DNA of 20,468 nucleotides. Source: SIG636 sp045604285. GTDB lineage: Bacteria; Bacillota; Clostridia; Oscillospirales; CAG-382. A program made the position numbers and the translations under genes. Shown in pieces: positions 1 to 8,800 of the stretch (within the stretch, counting starts at the first letter, position 1; each line of letters starts with the position of its first letter). The stretch is taken from contig JAZUNS010000052.1 of the NCBI GenBank assembly GCA_045604285.1, positions 1 to 20,468 on the forward strand, in the 5' to 3' direction. The notes under the pieces were generated by a model. It was given only the letters and a program-made list of their open reading frames with translations, was not told the DNA's origin and ran no database searches.

Positions 1-17
1 GATTTTGTGAATTGCAC
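1..17 (-). CDS. addA: Probable 5' end of addA (AddA helicase-nuclease), cut by window edge
   Basis: Only the first six codons are in the window. On the minus strand a GTG codon at 17-15 opens a frame reading M-Q-F-T-K-S, which resembles the usual start of AddA proteins just before their first helicase motif. An AGG core at 28-26 lies 8 bases upstream of the GTG. A second in-frame GTG at 26-24 is possible but overlaps that Shine-Dalgarno sequence. The frame begins 18 bases after the addB stop codon, and addA normally follows addB in Firmicutes. The identification rests on position and six residues, so it is an inference. The gene would encode the UvrD-type 3'-5' helicase and nuclease partner of AddB. 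Confidence 0.55.
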
Positions 18-35
18 GGTGGTCACCTGCCTTTC

Positions 36-3000
36 TTAGCTGAAAAAGCTGCTTTCTTGCTTTTGACGGCACACCTCGCCGTAGGGGCAGAAGGTGCAAT
101 CGGTTTTTTGCTTTTTAAAGGGGCCAACGCACATATCGCCATCGGTTATGCGGTCGGCGGTTTCGGCAATATGGCCGAATATCTGTTGCTTATACAGGGC
201 AAGCTCTTCGTGGCTTGCCTCCTTTACGCTAAGGTGTCCCCTTTTGCCGCGGTCGTCCATGGCGTCTACAACCTGCTTGTCATCGGTAACAATGCCCCGC
301 TGAAGGTCACCCTTGCCCTTCTCCGGCAGCAGAAAGGAACGGTACAGCACCCCTGCGGGCAAGGCGCCCTCGCTGTCGGCGTCGCAATAGGTATACATAT
401 AGTACAGCATTTGTATGCCCTCTCCACGCTCCAGCATGGCGGGGGTGACGGACTTTTTGCTGCTTTTATAGTCCACTACCCTAACGTATTTTTTGCCGTC
501 TATAAAGGCGGTGTCCACACGGTCTATACTGCCCCGCATTTGCACCTGCCTGCCCTTGGGGCTTATTACGGCAGGCGGAACGATGCCGCCGTTGCCTATG
601 CTTACCTCAAAGCCGGTAGGCACAAAGCTTGTGTGGTTAAACTCGTCGCACAGACTGTTGCACACGTACACCGCCACGTTTTTAAGTCTTTCGGTTTGCT
701 TAAGCAACCGTTTTGAGGGCTTTTGGGGCAGTACCGAGCTCATATAGCTTTCGGTTATGGCGTCTACCTCTGCCTTGGTTTCTTCCCCATCGGCAGGCAC
801 AAAGCTGCCGCTTGCCATGCGGTTTTGCATATACTCCTCCATTATGCGGTGAAGAAGCCTGCCCGTATCCACGGCAGAAAAGCTTATCCGGCGGTCGTCC
901 CTAAGCTTTAGCTCGTAGTTAAGCAGATAGTTAAAGCCGCAGTTGTTGTAGCAATCAATGCGGGAGTAGGACAGCCACAAGGTTTTTACGTTTTTTTCGT
1001 TTACGTAGGCGGTGGAATCCTGCAAGGGCGGCGCACCTGCCCCTGCGCTTGCTATGCCCATGGCATTAAGATGCCGCCCGAGTGCCGCCTTAAGGGCAGC
1101 GTTTTTTAAATAGGGATAAACGTCCTCTGCGGCTTTGGCACAGAACATATAGTCTCTTTCATCTTTTCCGAAAACCTTTACCTCGTTGTGAGGGAAAAGA
1201 GCGCTAAGCACGGAAAAAGCAGGTGACGGCCTGCCGCCGTCCCCTTGGACGTAGCTGACCGAAAGATACCGGGAGGGGGCAGCGGTACACACGTAAAAGA
1301 AAAATCTTTCCTGGTCTATTGCCTTATCGGTGCCGGGCAACAGCTCTATCCCCTCGGACTCAAGGGTGGCGCTTTCCTTGCTGCTGAAAATGCCGCTTTT
1401 TTGAGGCATTGAGGGGAACTCGCCCTCGTTGACCCCTAAAATTATCATTGCTTTTATACCGTCGCTACGCATAAGGCGGGCGTCGCCTATACTTACGGCG
1501 TCGGTATAGGAGGGTATGGCGCCGATACTGCTGCCCTCCAGCATGGCGGATATTATTGCACCCAAGCCCCCGGCGTCAATGGGCATATCCCCTGCCAGCT
1601 CGTAAAGTCTGTCCAAAATATCCACGGTAACGCCCCAAAGAGAGGCGGTCTTTGCGCCGCCGTCCGCATCGCCCATACGGGCAAGCTTTTCCGCCGCCGC
1701 CGCAAGCTTTGCCGCCGCACCGCATTCCTTAAGGTGGGCGTAGATAAGCTTTACGCCTGCGCCAACGGTAAGGTCCTTTGCTCTAAGCCCCTCCAGCACG
1801 GGGGCAACCGAGGCGGCAAAGGTTGCCCTTGCCCCGTTTATTCTGCGAAGCAATGCCTCGTCGGCGGGGGTGAATCTGTCGGTATACCCGGAAGGGTTCA
1901 TAAGCCAATCCTTGTCTGCCGTCCACGCCTTTCCGCTAAGATGCCAGCTTTCGCCGTAGTGCAATATCTCGTCGGTTTCTCTTTCGCTAAGCAAAGAGAA
2001 GGTGCTTTTTAAATACTTTTTAACAGCCCAAAGGGGCGTTTTTTCCGCCGCCATATCCAAAAGCCCCATGATAAAGGCGCCCAGAGGCTTTGTTGCCGCC
2101 GAATCTTTTGAGGCGAAATAGAAGGGTATGCCGTACTTTTCCAAAACGGCATCCAAAACGCCGCTGTAGCTTTCGGGGTGGCGGCAGGCTATGGCTATGT
2201 TATCAAAGCGGTAGCCCTTTTCTTTAAGAGCGTATATCTCCGCTGCCGCACGGAGCGACTCGTCATATCTGTCCTTGCAGGCGGCAAGGGATATGCAATC
2301 CGCCCTTTTGCCGTAGGGGGGCGCAGACTGCCAAAGCTTTGATTCGCAATATAACAGCGCATCCTCCTCGGCACGGCGGTTTTCGGGCATAAATACGTCC
2401 GTTACCGAGGTGGCGCAAATATCCTTTACACGCCTTGCGCAGGCGCAGGTATCGTTAAAGATGCCCGTTTCGTCCTCGTCTGCCAAAAAGCTTATATAAA
2501 GGCAGGGCGCACTTTGGGCGATAAGCCCTATTATTTCGTACTGGGCGGGGGTATAGGTGTATATGCCGTCGATAAACACGGCGGTGTTGGCAAAAAAGTC
2601 CTTTTCCTTAAGCAAGGCGGCAAGGCGCACAAGCCCGTCGGCATCGTCGCATTTGTCGTTGCCCAAAAGTTGGGCATATTTGCCGTATATTTGCACAAGC
2701 TCGTACAGCTTGGATTTTAACCCACGGTCATTACCGTATTTAAGCTTTTCTGCCGTCGCCTTTAATGCGCCGGGGGTTATGCCCAGCCTTTTAAGGGCGG
2801 TTACGGTATCGGCAAGCTCTGCCACGGTGGCGCCCGACGGGTTTTGATAAAGCTTAAGGCTGTTGCCAAGCTCCCACACGGCACGGCGCACAAGCACAAG
2901 CTTGCCCAAGGCGTCCACGTCCCGAGAGACAAGCCCCCCAAGTTTTCTGAAAACGTGGTTGGGCAAGCGCTGAAAGTTAAGCACCTCGGTCCCCAAGGCA

Positions 3001-3158
3001 GTTGCCCCGCAGGCCTCTAACAGCAGTTCGGTATCAACGCTTTGCTGCTCCGGCACTAAAAAAAGACAGTCCACCCCCGTGGACTGCATTTCTTTAAGAC
3101 AGCTTATCATATATTGGGTTTTTCCGCTTCCCGCACGGCCGAAAATTCTGTATAACAT
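36..3158 (-). CDS. addB: ATP-dependent helicase/deoxyribonuclease subunit B (AddB)
   Basis: AddB pairs with AddA in the cytoplasm to resect DNA double-strand breaks for RecA-dependent repair, the Firmicute counterpart of RecBCD. The 1040-residue protein starts with a Walker A loop, GRAGSGKT at residues 7-14. Its C-terminal third is a RecB-family nuclease domain: GSIDRVD with D879 and DYKSSKK with D896 and K898 supply the expected metal and catalytic residues. An iron-sulfur cluster is expected from C740 (in CGFNYLL) and C1021, C1024 and C1030 (CTFCPYGEVC), the four-cysteine pattern of AddB. It is somewhat shorter than the Bacillus subtilis protein (about 1166 residues). The ATG at 3158 has a GGGAGG Shine-Dalgarno sequence upstream. 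The gene lies 19 bases after spoIIR and is followed by a probable addA start. No key residue appears to be missing. Confidence 0.95.
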   Translation of the reverse strand: MLYRIFGRAGSGKTQYMISCLKEMQSTGVDCLFLVPEQQSVDTELLLEACGATALGTEVLNFQRLPNHVFRKLGGLVSRDVDALGKLVLVRRAVWELGNSLKLYQNPSGATVAELADTVTALKRLGITPGALKATAEKLKYGNDRGLKSKLYELVQIYGKYAQLLGNDKCDDADGLVRLAALLKEKDFFANTAVFIDGIYTYTPAQYEIIGLIAQSAPCLYISFLADEDETGIFNDTCACARRVKDICATSVTDVFMPENRRAEEDALLYCESKLWQSAPPYGKRADCISLAACKDRYDESLRAAAEIYALKEKGYRFDNIAIACRHPESYSGVLDAVLEKYGIPFYFASKDSAATKPLGAFIMGLLDMAAEKTPLWAVKKYLKSTFSLLSERETDEILHYGESWHLSGKAWTADKDWLMNPSGYTDRFTPADEALLRRINGARATFAASVAPVLEGLRAKDLTVGAGVKLIYAHLKECGAAAKLAAAAEKLARMGDADGGAKTASLWGVTVDILDRLYELAGDMPIDAGGLGAIISAMLEGSSIGAIPSYTDAVSIGDARLMRSDGIKAMIILGVNEGEFPSMPQKSGIFSSKESATLESEGIELLPGTDKAIDQERFFFYVCTAAPSRYLSVSYVQGDGGRPSPAFSVLSALFPHNEVKVFGKDERDYMFCAKAAEDVYPYLKNAALKAALGRHLNAMGIASAGAGAPPLQDSTAYVNEKNVKTLWLSYSRIDCYNNCGFNYLLNYELKLRDDRRISFSAVDTGRLLHRIMEEYMQNRMASGSFVPADGEETKAEVDAITESYMSSVLPQKPSKRLLKQTERLKNVAVYVCNSLCDEFNHTSFVPTGFEVSIGNGGIVPPAVISPKGRQVQMRGSIDRVDTAFIDGKKYVRVVDYKSSKKSVTPAMLERGEGIQMLYYMYTYCDADSEGALPAGVLYRSFLLPEKGKGDLQRGIVTDDKQVVDAMDDRGKRGHLSVKEASHEELALYKQQIFGHIAETADRITDGDMCVGPFKKQKTDCTFCPYGEVCRQKQESSFFS

Positions 3159-3177
3159 CCTTTTACCTCCCGATTGT

Positions 3178-3759
3178 TCAGGAAAACATCTCTAAAAGCT
3201 TAAACTTAAATTTATAGCGGGTGTTGCCCCTTTTAAACACACGTAAAGCGCCGCTTTCCATGCCCGATGCGTTAAGCTCTGCACTGCCCATGCACAAGGG
3301 CGGGAACAGCACGCACCACCAATTTTGACCTTCACCCGTCCCAAGGACTATCCTTAGGGATTTGTAGGTACCTGCGGGCAGGCTAATATCGCCGTACTGC
3401 CTTGTGGGGTAGATTTCCTCCCCGTAGGTAAGGCTTGCCCTATAGTCTGCGCCCTCCGCTGCAAGGACGGCGTTGGCTATATCCAAGGCGCTTTCCGCTG
3501 CCGCAAGGCTTTGCGCCTCTGCCGCACCGATATCCTCTGCGTTACCGAAAACCTCGGCGGCAAGGATGGCATCCCGCACTTTAAGCTTTATTGCCTGGTC
3601 CTCGGCACTATCGGAATTGGCAAGGACGTGCAGCCTTATAAGGCTGTCGTAAACCTGCGCCTCGGTGCCGGGCAAAACAAGGTCGCACAGCAAAACCGTT
3701 ACAATGCACAAGGCAAGACATAAGGCAATTGCACTAAGGGTAAGCTTTTGTTTTTTCAT
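3178..3759 (-). CDS. spoIIR: Stage II sporulation protein R (SpoIIR)
   Basis: SpoIIR is made in the forespore under sigma-F, exported across the forespore membrane, and triggers the SpoIIGA protease to process pro-sigma-E in the mother cell. The 193-residue protein has an N-terminal hydrophobic export segment (about residues 8-29). It also carries two family hallmarks: IRLHVLANSDS at 41-51 followed by DQAIKLKVRDAI, and NWWCVLFPPLC at 146-156. Its length fits the family. The ATG at 3759 has no Shine-Dalgarno sequence directly before it, and an in-frame TAA 27 bases upstream excludes a longer start nearby. A strong AGAGGAGG lies about 40 bases upstream, separated from the start by a hairpin (see the separate entry). 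It sits between ispE and addB. The gene is the best evidence that the host forms endospores, or descends from such a lineage. Confidence 0.95.
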   Translation of the reverse strand: MKKQKLTLSAIALCLALCIVTVLLCDLVLPGTEAQVYDSLIRLHVLANSDSAEDQAIKLKVRDAILAAEVFGNAEDIGAAEAQSLAAAESALDIANAVLAAEGADYRASLTYGEEIYPTRQYGDISLPAGTYKSLRIVLGTGEGQNWWCVLFPPLCMGSAELNASGMESGALRVFKRGNTRYKFKFKLLEMFS

Positions 3760-3807
3760 TTTATATACAGCGGGGTTTTATGTATGGTTACGCCCCCGCC
3801 CTCCTCT
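3760..3807 (-). promoter_or_regulatory. spoIIR leader: Shine-Dalgarno sequence separated from the ATG by a hairpin
   Basis: In minus-strand RNA an AGAGGAGG (3807-3800) is immediately followed by GCGGGG (3799-3794). That segment is perfectly complementary to CCCCGC (3775-3770), leaving an 18-base loop. After the stem 10 bases remain before the spoIIR ATG (3759). Linear spacing from Shine-Dalgarno to start is 40 bases, far too long, but folding the hairpin would give an effective gap of about 10. No other ATG, GTG or TTG follows the Shine-Dalgarno sequence at a usable distance. The pairing is seen directly; its use in translation is inferred. Confidence 0.5.
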
Positions 3808-3836
3808 GTTTGGAGTATTGACGGGGTACCCGCAGA

Positions 3837-4667
3837 TTATTCAATAATTACGCTGTTTACGGCAATGCCGCCAAGAGCTTTTGCCGCCGACTGTGCTGCC
3901 GAAAGCTCTTTAAACACGCCGAAGACCGTAGGCCCCTTGCCGCTTATGGAGGCGTACACGGCGCCTGCCGCCTTAAGGGCTTTTACGTTGGCGTCTACAG
4001 TGCTGTCCCGCAATGCCGCCAAGGGGTAAAAGCTGTTGCCGCCGTAGCCGAAGGCTGCGTAGGGGACGCCCTGTGCCCACAGCTTTAAAAAGTCATCGGC
4101 AGAGGGGTAACAATTTTCGCCGCTGTCCAGCGCACGGTACATTTCCGGGGTGGAAAGGCTTTCCTTACCGAAAAGCAAAACAAAGTTAAGCACGTTGTGG
4201 GTGGCGGGCTTAAGAACCGTACCCACGTGGGTTGCCACGGCGCTGCCCCCCATAACGCAAAAGGGAACATCGGCACCCAAAGCGCTACCGATATTGCAAA
4301 GCTCCTCGGTACCGTAGCGGGTGCCGTAAAGCTTATTAAGCCCCCTAAGCACCGCCGCACCATCGGCACTGCCGCCGCCGAGGCCTGCGCCCCGGGGAAT
4401 GCGTTTTTCAAGCCCGATGCTTACGCCGCCGCTGATGCCGCTGTATTCAAAAAACGCCACCGCCGCCCTGTGGGCAAGGTTATCCTCCCCGCAGGAAAGC
4501 TCCTGCCCCACACAGCTAAGGCTTATTTCCTTTGCAGGTGCAAGGCTTACGCTGTCGTACAGGCTTACGGTTTGCATAAGGCTTTTTACGGTGTGGTATC
4601 CGTTTGGCAGCCGACCGCCTACGGAAAGGCATAAATTAAGTTTTGCATAGGCTTTTTCGGTAATCAT
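3837..4667 (-). CDS. ispE: 4-diphosphocytidyl-2-C-methyl-D-erythritol kinase (IspE)
   Basis: IspE phosphorylates CDP-methylerythritol with ATP, the fourth step of the MEP route to isopentenyl diphosphate. The 276-residue protein is a typical GHMP kinase. It has AYAKLNL at residues 6-12 with the catalytic Lys9, the ATP loop PRGAGLGGGSAD at 91-102, GADVPF at 131-136 with catalytic Asp133, and a C-terminal glycine motif ISGKGPTVFG at 241-250. That last motif has Lys where most homologues have a small residue, a minor variation. The ATG at 4667 overlaps the stop codon of the DUF362 gene in an ATGA arrangement, which suggests translational coupling. Two other MEP genes (dxr, ispG) lie upstream on the same strand, so pathway genes are grouped but not contiguous. 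Confidence 0.96.
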   Translation of the reverse strand: MITEKAYAKLNLCLSVGGRLPNGYHTVKSLMQTVSLYDSVSLAPAKEISLSCVGQELSCGEDNLAHRAAVAFFEYSGISGGVSIGLEKRIPRGAGLGGGSADGAAVLRGLNKLYGTRYGTEELCNIGSALGADVPFCVMGGSAVATHVGTVLKPATHNVLNFVLLFGKESLSTPEMYRALDSGENCYPSADDFLKLWAQGVPYAAFGYGGNSFYPLAALRDSTVDANVKALKAAGAVYASISGKGPTVFGVFKELSAAQSAAKALGGIAVNSVIIE

Positions 4668-5812
4668 AACTTTAATATCCTGTTGGTTTTGATATAAACC
4701 GCCTTAAGGGGGCAAAGCTCCTGACAGCAGAAGCAGGAAATACAAGCCCCGCGGTGTATTTTGGGCTTGCCTTTTTTCATCTCTATGGTCTTAACGGGGC
4801 AATACTCGGCACATTTGCCGCAGCCCACGCAAACCTTACGGTTTATCTTGGGGCGTGGCTTAAACAGCTTTATTACCCTGCCGCCGCCCATTTTTTGCAA
4901 ACGTGCGATAGGAGAAACCTTGCCCTTGGGGTGGGTATCGGGCTTTATTAGGTTTTGTATCCTAAGCCCTTCAAACTCCTCGTTTGAAAGGTTGGTAAGG
5001 CTGCAGTCTGTTTTTTCGGGACATAGCCCCCGCCCTATTGCATCCGCAAGCTGGGGTACGTCCGGACAATTAAGCCCCAACAGACGGGCACATACCTTAT
5101 CGCAAAGAAAAGCGTTAGTCGATACCGCCACAAAGCCAAAGGCTCGGCTTGTGCCTGCGGTGGGGCCGTTGCCCTCCATGCCCAAAATGCCGTCGGCAAT
5201 ATTAAGCGCCACGGGCAGTGCAAGGTGCAGGTCGTTAAGCATAGCAACAAAATCGCCGATATCGGGAAACCTTGCGTGCAGCTCGAACTTACGAAGCCCC
5301 GGTACCGCACCGAAGGTATTTTTTGCCGCGCCCGAATACATGGTAAGGGCGTGGGTCTTTATTTTGCAAAGGTTTATGATAAGCTCTGCCTCTGCTATGG
5401 GCTTAAGCAGCTCTACGCTTTTTATGCGGGTGCCCTTGGGAACGGCTACCGTTACGCTTTCTGCCGCAGTACAAAGCTTTACGGGCAGGTCTTTAAGGGC
5501 ATCGGTAACGCCGCAGGCTGTAAATTGCGACTTTACGGAAAGGTCGGTATAGGTGCCGCCGTGGCTTTCCGCCACGCAAACCTCCGCCCCTGCGGAAATC
5601 AGCTCCAAGCACAAGGCCCGCAGCATGGCGGGGTGGGTGGTTGCGCCGCTTTCTATTCCGTTTTTTGTTACAAGGTTGGGCTTAATAAGCACACGCTTTT
5701 TGTCGCCCATAAACGCCGCCGCGCCGCCGTAGGGCGCAAATACCGATTTTATCAAGGCAGACATAGTCCCCTCGCTGTAATCGGCGGCTTTGTATAAATA
5801 AACTTTTTCCAT
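4664..5812 (-). CDS. DUF362 protein with C-terminal double [4Fe-4S] ferredoxin domain
   Basis: This 382-residue cytoplasmic protein has two parts. Residues about 1-260 are a DUF362 domain with the family's landmark segments: VLIKPNLV at 41-48, a KIKTH...SGAAKNTFGAVPG stretch around 150-172, and NIADGILGMEGNGP at 204-217. Residues 328-368 form a bacterial-type ferredoxin domain with two cysteine clusters, CVGCGKCAEYCP (328-339) and CISCFCCQELCP (357-368), each fit to hold a [4Fe-4S] cluster. There is no signal peptide or membrane segment. The biochemical function of DUF362 proteins is not settled; an electron-transfer role is inferred from the clusters. The gene lies 1 base after polC and overlaps ispE by 4 bases, so it is almost surely co-transcribed with both. 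Confidence 0.9.
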   Translation of the reverse strand: MEKVYLYKAADYSEGTMSALIKSVFAPYGGAAAFMGDKKRVLIKPNLVTKNGIESGATTHPAMLRALCLELISAGAEVCVAESHGGTYTDLSVKSQFTACGVTDALKDLPVKLCTAAESVTVAVPKGTRIKSVELLKPIAEAELIINLCKIKTHALTMYSGAAKNTFGAVPGLRKFELHARFPDIGDFVAMLNDLHLALPVALNIADGILGMEGNGPTAGTSRAFGFVAVSTNAFLCDKVCARLLGLNCPDVPQLADAIGRGLCPEKTDCSLTNLSNEEFEGLRIQNLIKPDTHPKGKVSPIARLQKMGGGRVIKLFKPRPKINRKVCVGCGKCAEYCPVKTIEMKKGKPKIHRGACISCFCCQELCPLKAVYIKTNRILKL

Positions 5813-5813
5813 A

Positions 5814-8800
5814 TTAAAACAGGGTTATCTGGTCGGATTCCGGCAGGGAATCCACCGCACCGTTCTTTTTTAACACCTCTACCACGGTTTTGGTAAGGCT
5901 TGCTTTGCGCTTAAGCTCCTCCAAGGTGGAAACGCCGTCCTCGTGGATTGCCTTGTGGATGTTTTCTGCCGCCGTCTCGCCAAGGCCGTTAAGGGAGGAC
6001 AAGGGCAAGCGTATCTTGCCGTTTTCCGGCACAAAGGCAAAGGCTGCGCTTTTAAACACGTCCACCGGCAAAAACTCTATTCCCCTTGCCTGCATCTCTA
6101 TAACCAGATAAAGGATGGACAGGGTATCCTCCTCCTTAGCCGTAGGGGAAACCAGGGCTTCAAGCTCTGCCCTTGCTTTGTCAGAGCTTTGCTTATCAAG
6201 CATCAGCTCTGCGTCAAAGCCCGTTTGCTTTACGGTGAAATACGCCGCATAAAACTCTAACGGGCGATGCACCTTAAACCAGCCCAGGCGCAACGCCGCT
6301 ATCATATACGCCGCCGCATGGGCTTTGGGGAACATGTACTCTATTTTATTGCAGGAGTCGATATACCACCGCGGCACGTTTGCCGCCAGCATCTCCTCCT
6401 CATACTCGGGCTTTACGCCCTTGCCCTTACGCACGTCCTCCATTATCTTAAAGGCGCTTTGGTAGTTAACGCCCTTTTGTATAAGGTACAGCATTATGCT
6501 GTCACGGGTACCGATAATTTCGGATATGGTGCAGGTGCCGTTGTTTATAAGGTCCTCGCCGTTGCCCAGCCAAATGCCCGTACCGTGGGAAAGACCCGAT
6601 ATCTGCAGCAGGTCGGAAAAATACTTGGGGCGGGCAACGCTAAGCATTTTACGCACGTAGGGGGTGCCGCACTCCGGCATACCGTAGGTGCCGGTTTCGC
6701 TGCCGATGGTCTCGGGGCTTACGCCCAGAGATTTCGTGGAGAGAAACAGGTCCATAACCTTGCGGTCGTTCATGGGGACGGTGCGCACGTCTATGCCCGT
6801 ATAGTCCGTAAGCTTGCGGTAGATGGTGGGAACGTCGTGCCCCAGCATATCCAGCTTAAGGAGGGTATCGTGCAGAAATTCAAATGCAAAGTGGGTGGTA
6901 ACCACGCCGCTTGCCTCTTTTTCGGCAGGGTACTGTACAGCGGTAAAATCGTATATCTGATACTCCTTGGGGATAACCACTATGCCGCCGGGGTGCTGAC
7001 CCGTAGTGCGCTTAACGCCGGTACAGCCTGCGGCAAGGCGGGATATTTCCGCTTTGGATAGGTTTTTTTCATGCTCCTCGGCGTACTTTTTGGCGTAGCC
7101 GAAGGCGGTTTTTTCCGCTATACCGGAAACCGTACCCGCACGGAATATGTTTTCTGCACCGAAAAGCTCTTCGGTGTATTTATGGGACTTGCCCTGAATT
7201 TCGCCGCTGAAATTAAGGTCTATATCGGGCGCTTTATCGCCCTTAAAGCCCAAGAAGGTCTCGAAGGGGATATCGTGGCCGTCATTGTGCATTTTTGTGC
7301 CGCAATCGGGGCAGTCCTTATCGGGCAGGTCAAAGCCGCTGCCCACGCTGCCATCCAGGAAGAAAATGCTTTTTTTGCACTTGGGACAACGGTAATGGGG
7401 CGGGAAAGGATCTACCTCGGATATGCCCGAAAGAGAGGCTACCACCGAGGAGCCTACAGAGCCTCTTGAGCCTACCAGATAGCCGTTTTCCTCGCTGTTT
7501 TTAACCAGCTTTACCGCTATCATGTAAAGGGAGGCAAAGCCGTGCTCTACTATAGAGTTAAGCTCTTTTTCAAGACGGGTGCTGACAACCTCCGGCAAGG
7601 GAGATCCAAAGCGGTTTTCCGCCTCGGTATAACAAAGGCGCTCCAGCTCCTGCGCTGCACCGGGCAGCTCGGGGGTGTACTGACCGTCGGGGATGGGCAA
7701 GATTGTCTCTATCATATCGGCAATCTTGCGGGTGTTGGTAACTACCACGTCAAAGGCGGTCTCTTTGCCCAGATAGGCAAACTCCTCCAGCATCTCGTCG
7801 GTGGTGCGCAGATACAGACCCACGTCGTTATCGGCGCCCTTCATTTTCTTTACCCAAAGCATTACCTTTCGGTAGATTTCGTCCTCGGGGTTAATAAAAT
7901 GCACGTCACCGGTGGCACAAACGGGCTTGTTTTGCTTGGCGCCGATGGCAACGATCTTGCGGTTTATATCGCACAGCGCCGCCTCGTCACGGACCTCGCC
8001 CGATTCGATAAGGAAGGCGTTGTTGCAGTTGGGCATTATCTCAAAATAATCGTAAAAATCTGCTATTTTAAGCTGGTCGCCGTACTTTTTACCCTCCAGC
8101 ACGGCACGGTAAAGCTCGCCCCTTTCGCAGGCAGAGCCTATAATAAGCCCGTCTCTGTGCTGGGTAAGAAGGGTTTTGGGTATACGGGGTACACGGAAAT
8201 AAGAATCCAAATAAGAGCTGCTTATTATTTTGTAAAGGTTTTTAAGCCCCGTTTTGTTCTTTACCAAAATGGATATGTGGTAAACGTCCTTTATCTTTTT
8301 TGGGTCGGAAGAGCCACTCATGGCGTCCAGCATTTCGCCAACGGTGTACACGCCCTGCTTTTTAAGCTTTTCCACCATGCAGGCAAAGATAGCCGCCAGC
8401 ATTTTAGTATCGTCGGTGGCACGGTGGTGGTCAAACTCGCCCAGGTTAAAATATTCCGCCAGCAGGTTAAGCTTGTGGCGGCTAAGCTCGGAATTAACGT
8501 AGCGTGACAAGGACACCGTATCCAAATACGGGTTGTTAAACTCCAGCCCGTCACGGTTGGCAACCTTGCGGATAAAGGAGGTATCGAAGGAGGCGTTGTG
8601 GGCAATAAGCATTCTGCTGCCGCAAAACTCAAGGAATGCGCCCACTGCTTCTTTTTCCGTGGGGGCGCCCTTTACGGTATCGTCGCTGATGCCCGTAAGG
8701 CGGGTTATTTCCTCGGGGATAGGCATACCGGGGTTTACAAAGGTTTCAAACTCCTCTAACACCTGCCCGCCCTTATAAAGCACCGCACCTATCTGAGTTA

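Noticed and set aside
3816..3836. TTGACGG on the plus strand near 3818 as a promoter
   Set aside because: No matching -10 box at 16-18 bases leading to a plus-strand gene; it would run antisense into ispE.
3837..4667. Lys in the IspE motif ISGKGPTVFG as a sign of lost activity
   Set aside because: The catalytic Lys9 and Asp133 and the ATP loop are intact; the varied position is not catalytic, so the enzyme is probably normal.
7542..8507. Long plus-strand open frame (321 codons) opposite polC, and similar ones at 12-716, 6267-7061, 10346-11167 and 14318-15220
   Set aside because: They lie wholly opposite well-identified conserved genes, have no recognisable motifs or Shine-Dalgarno sequences, and are the usual by-product of codon bias on the antisense strand.
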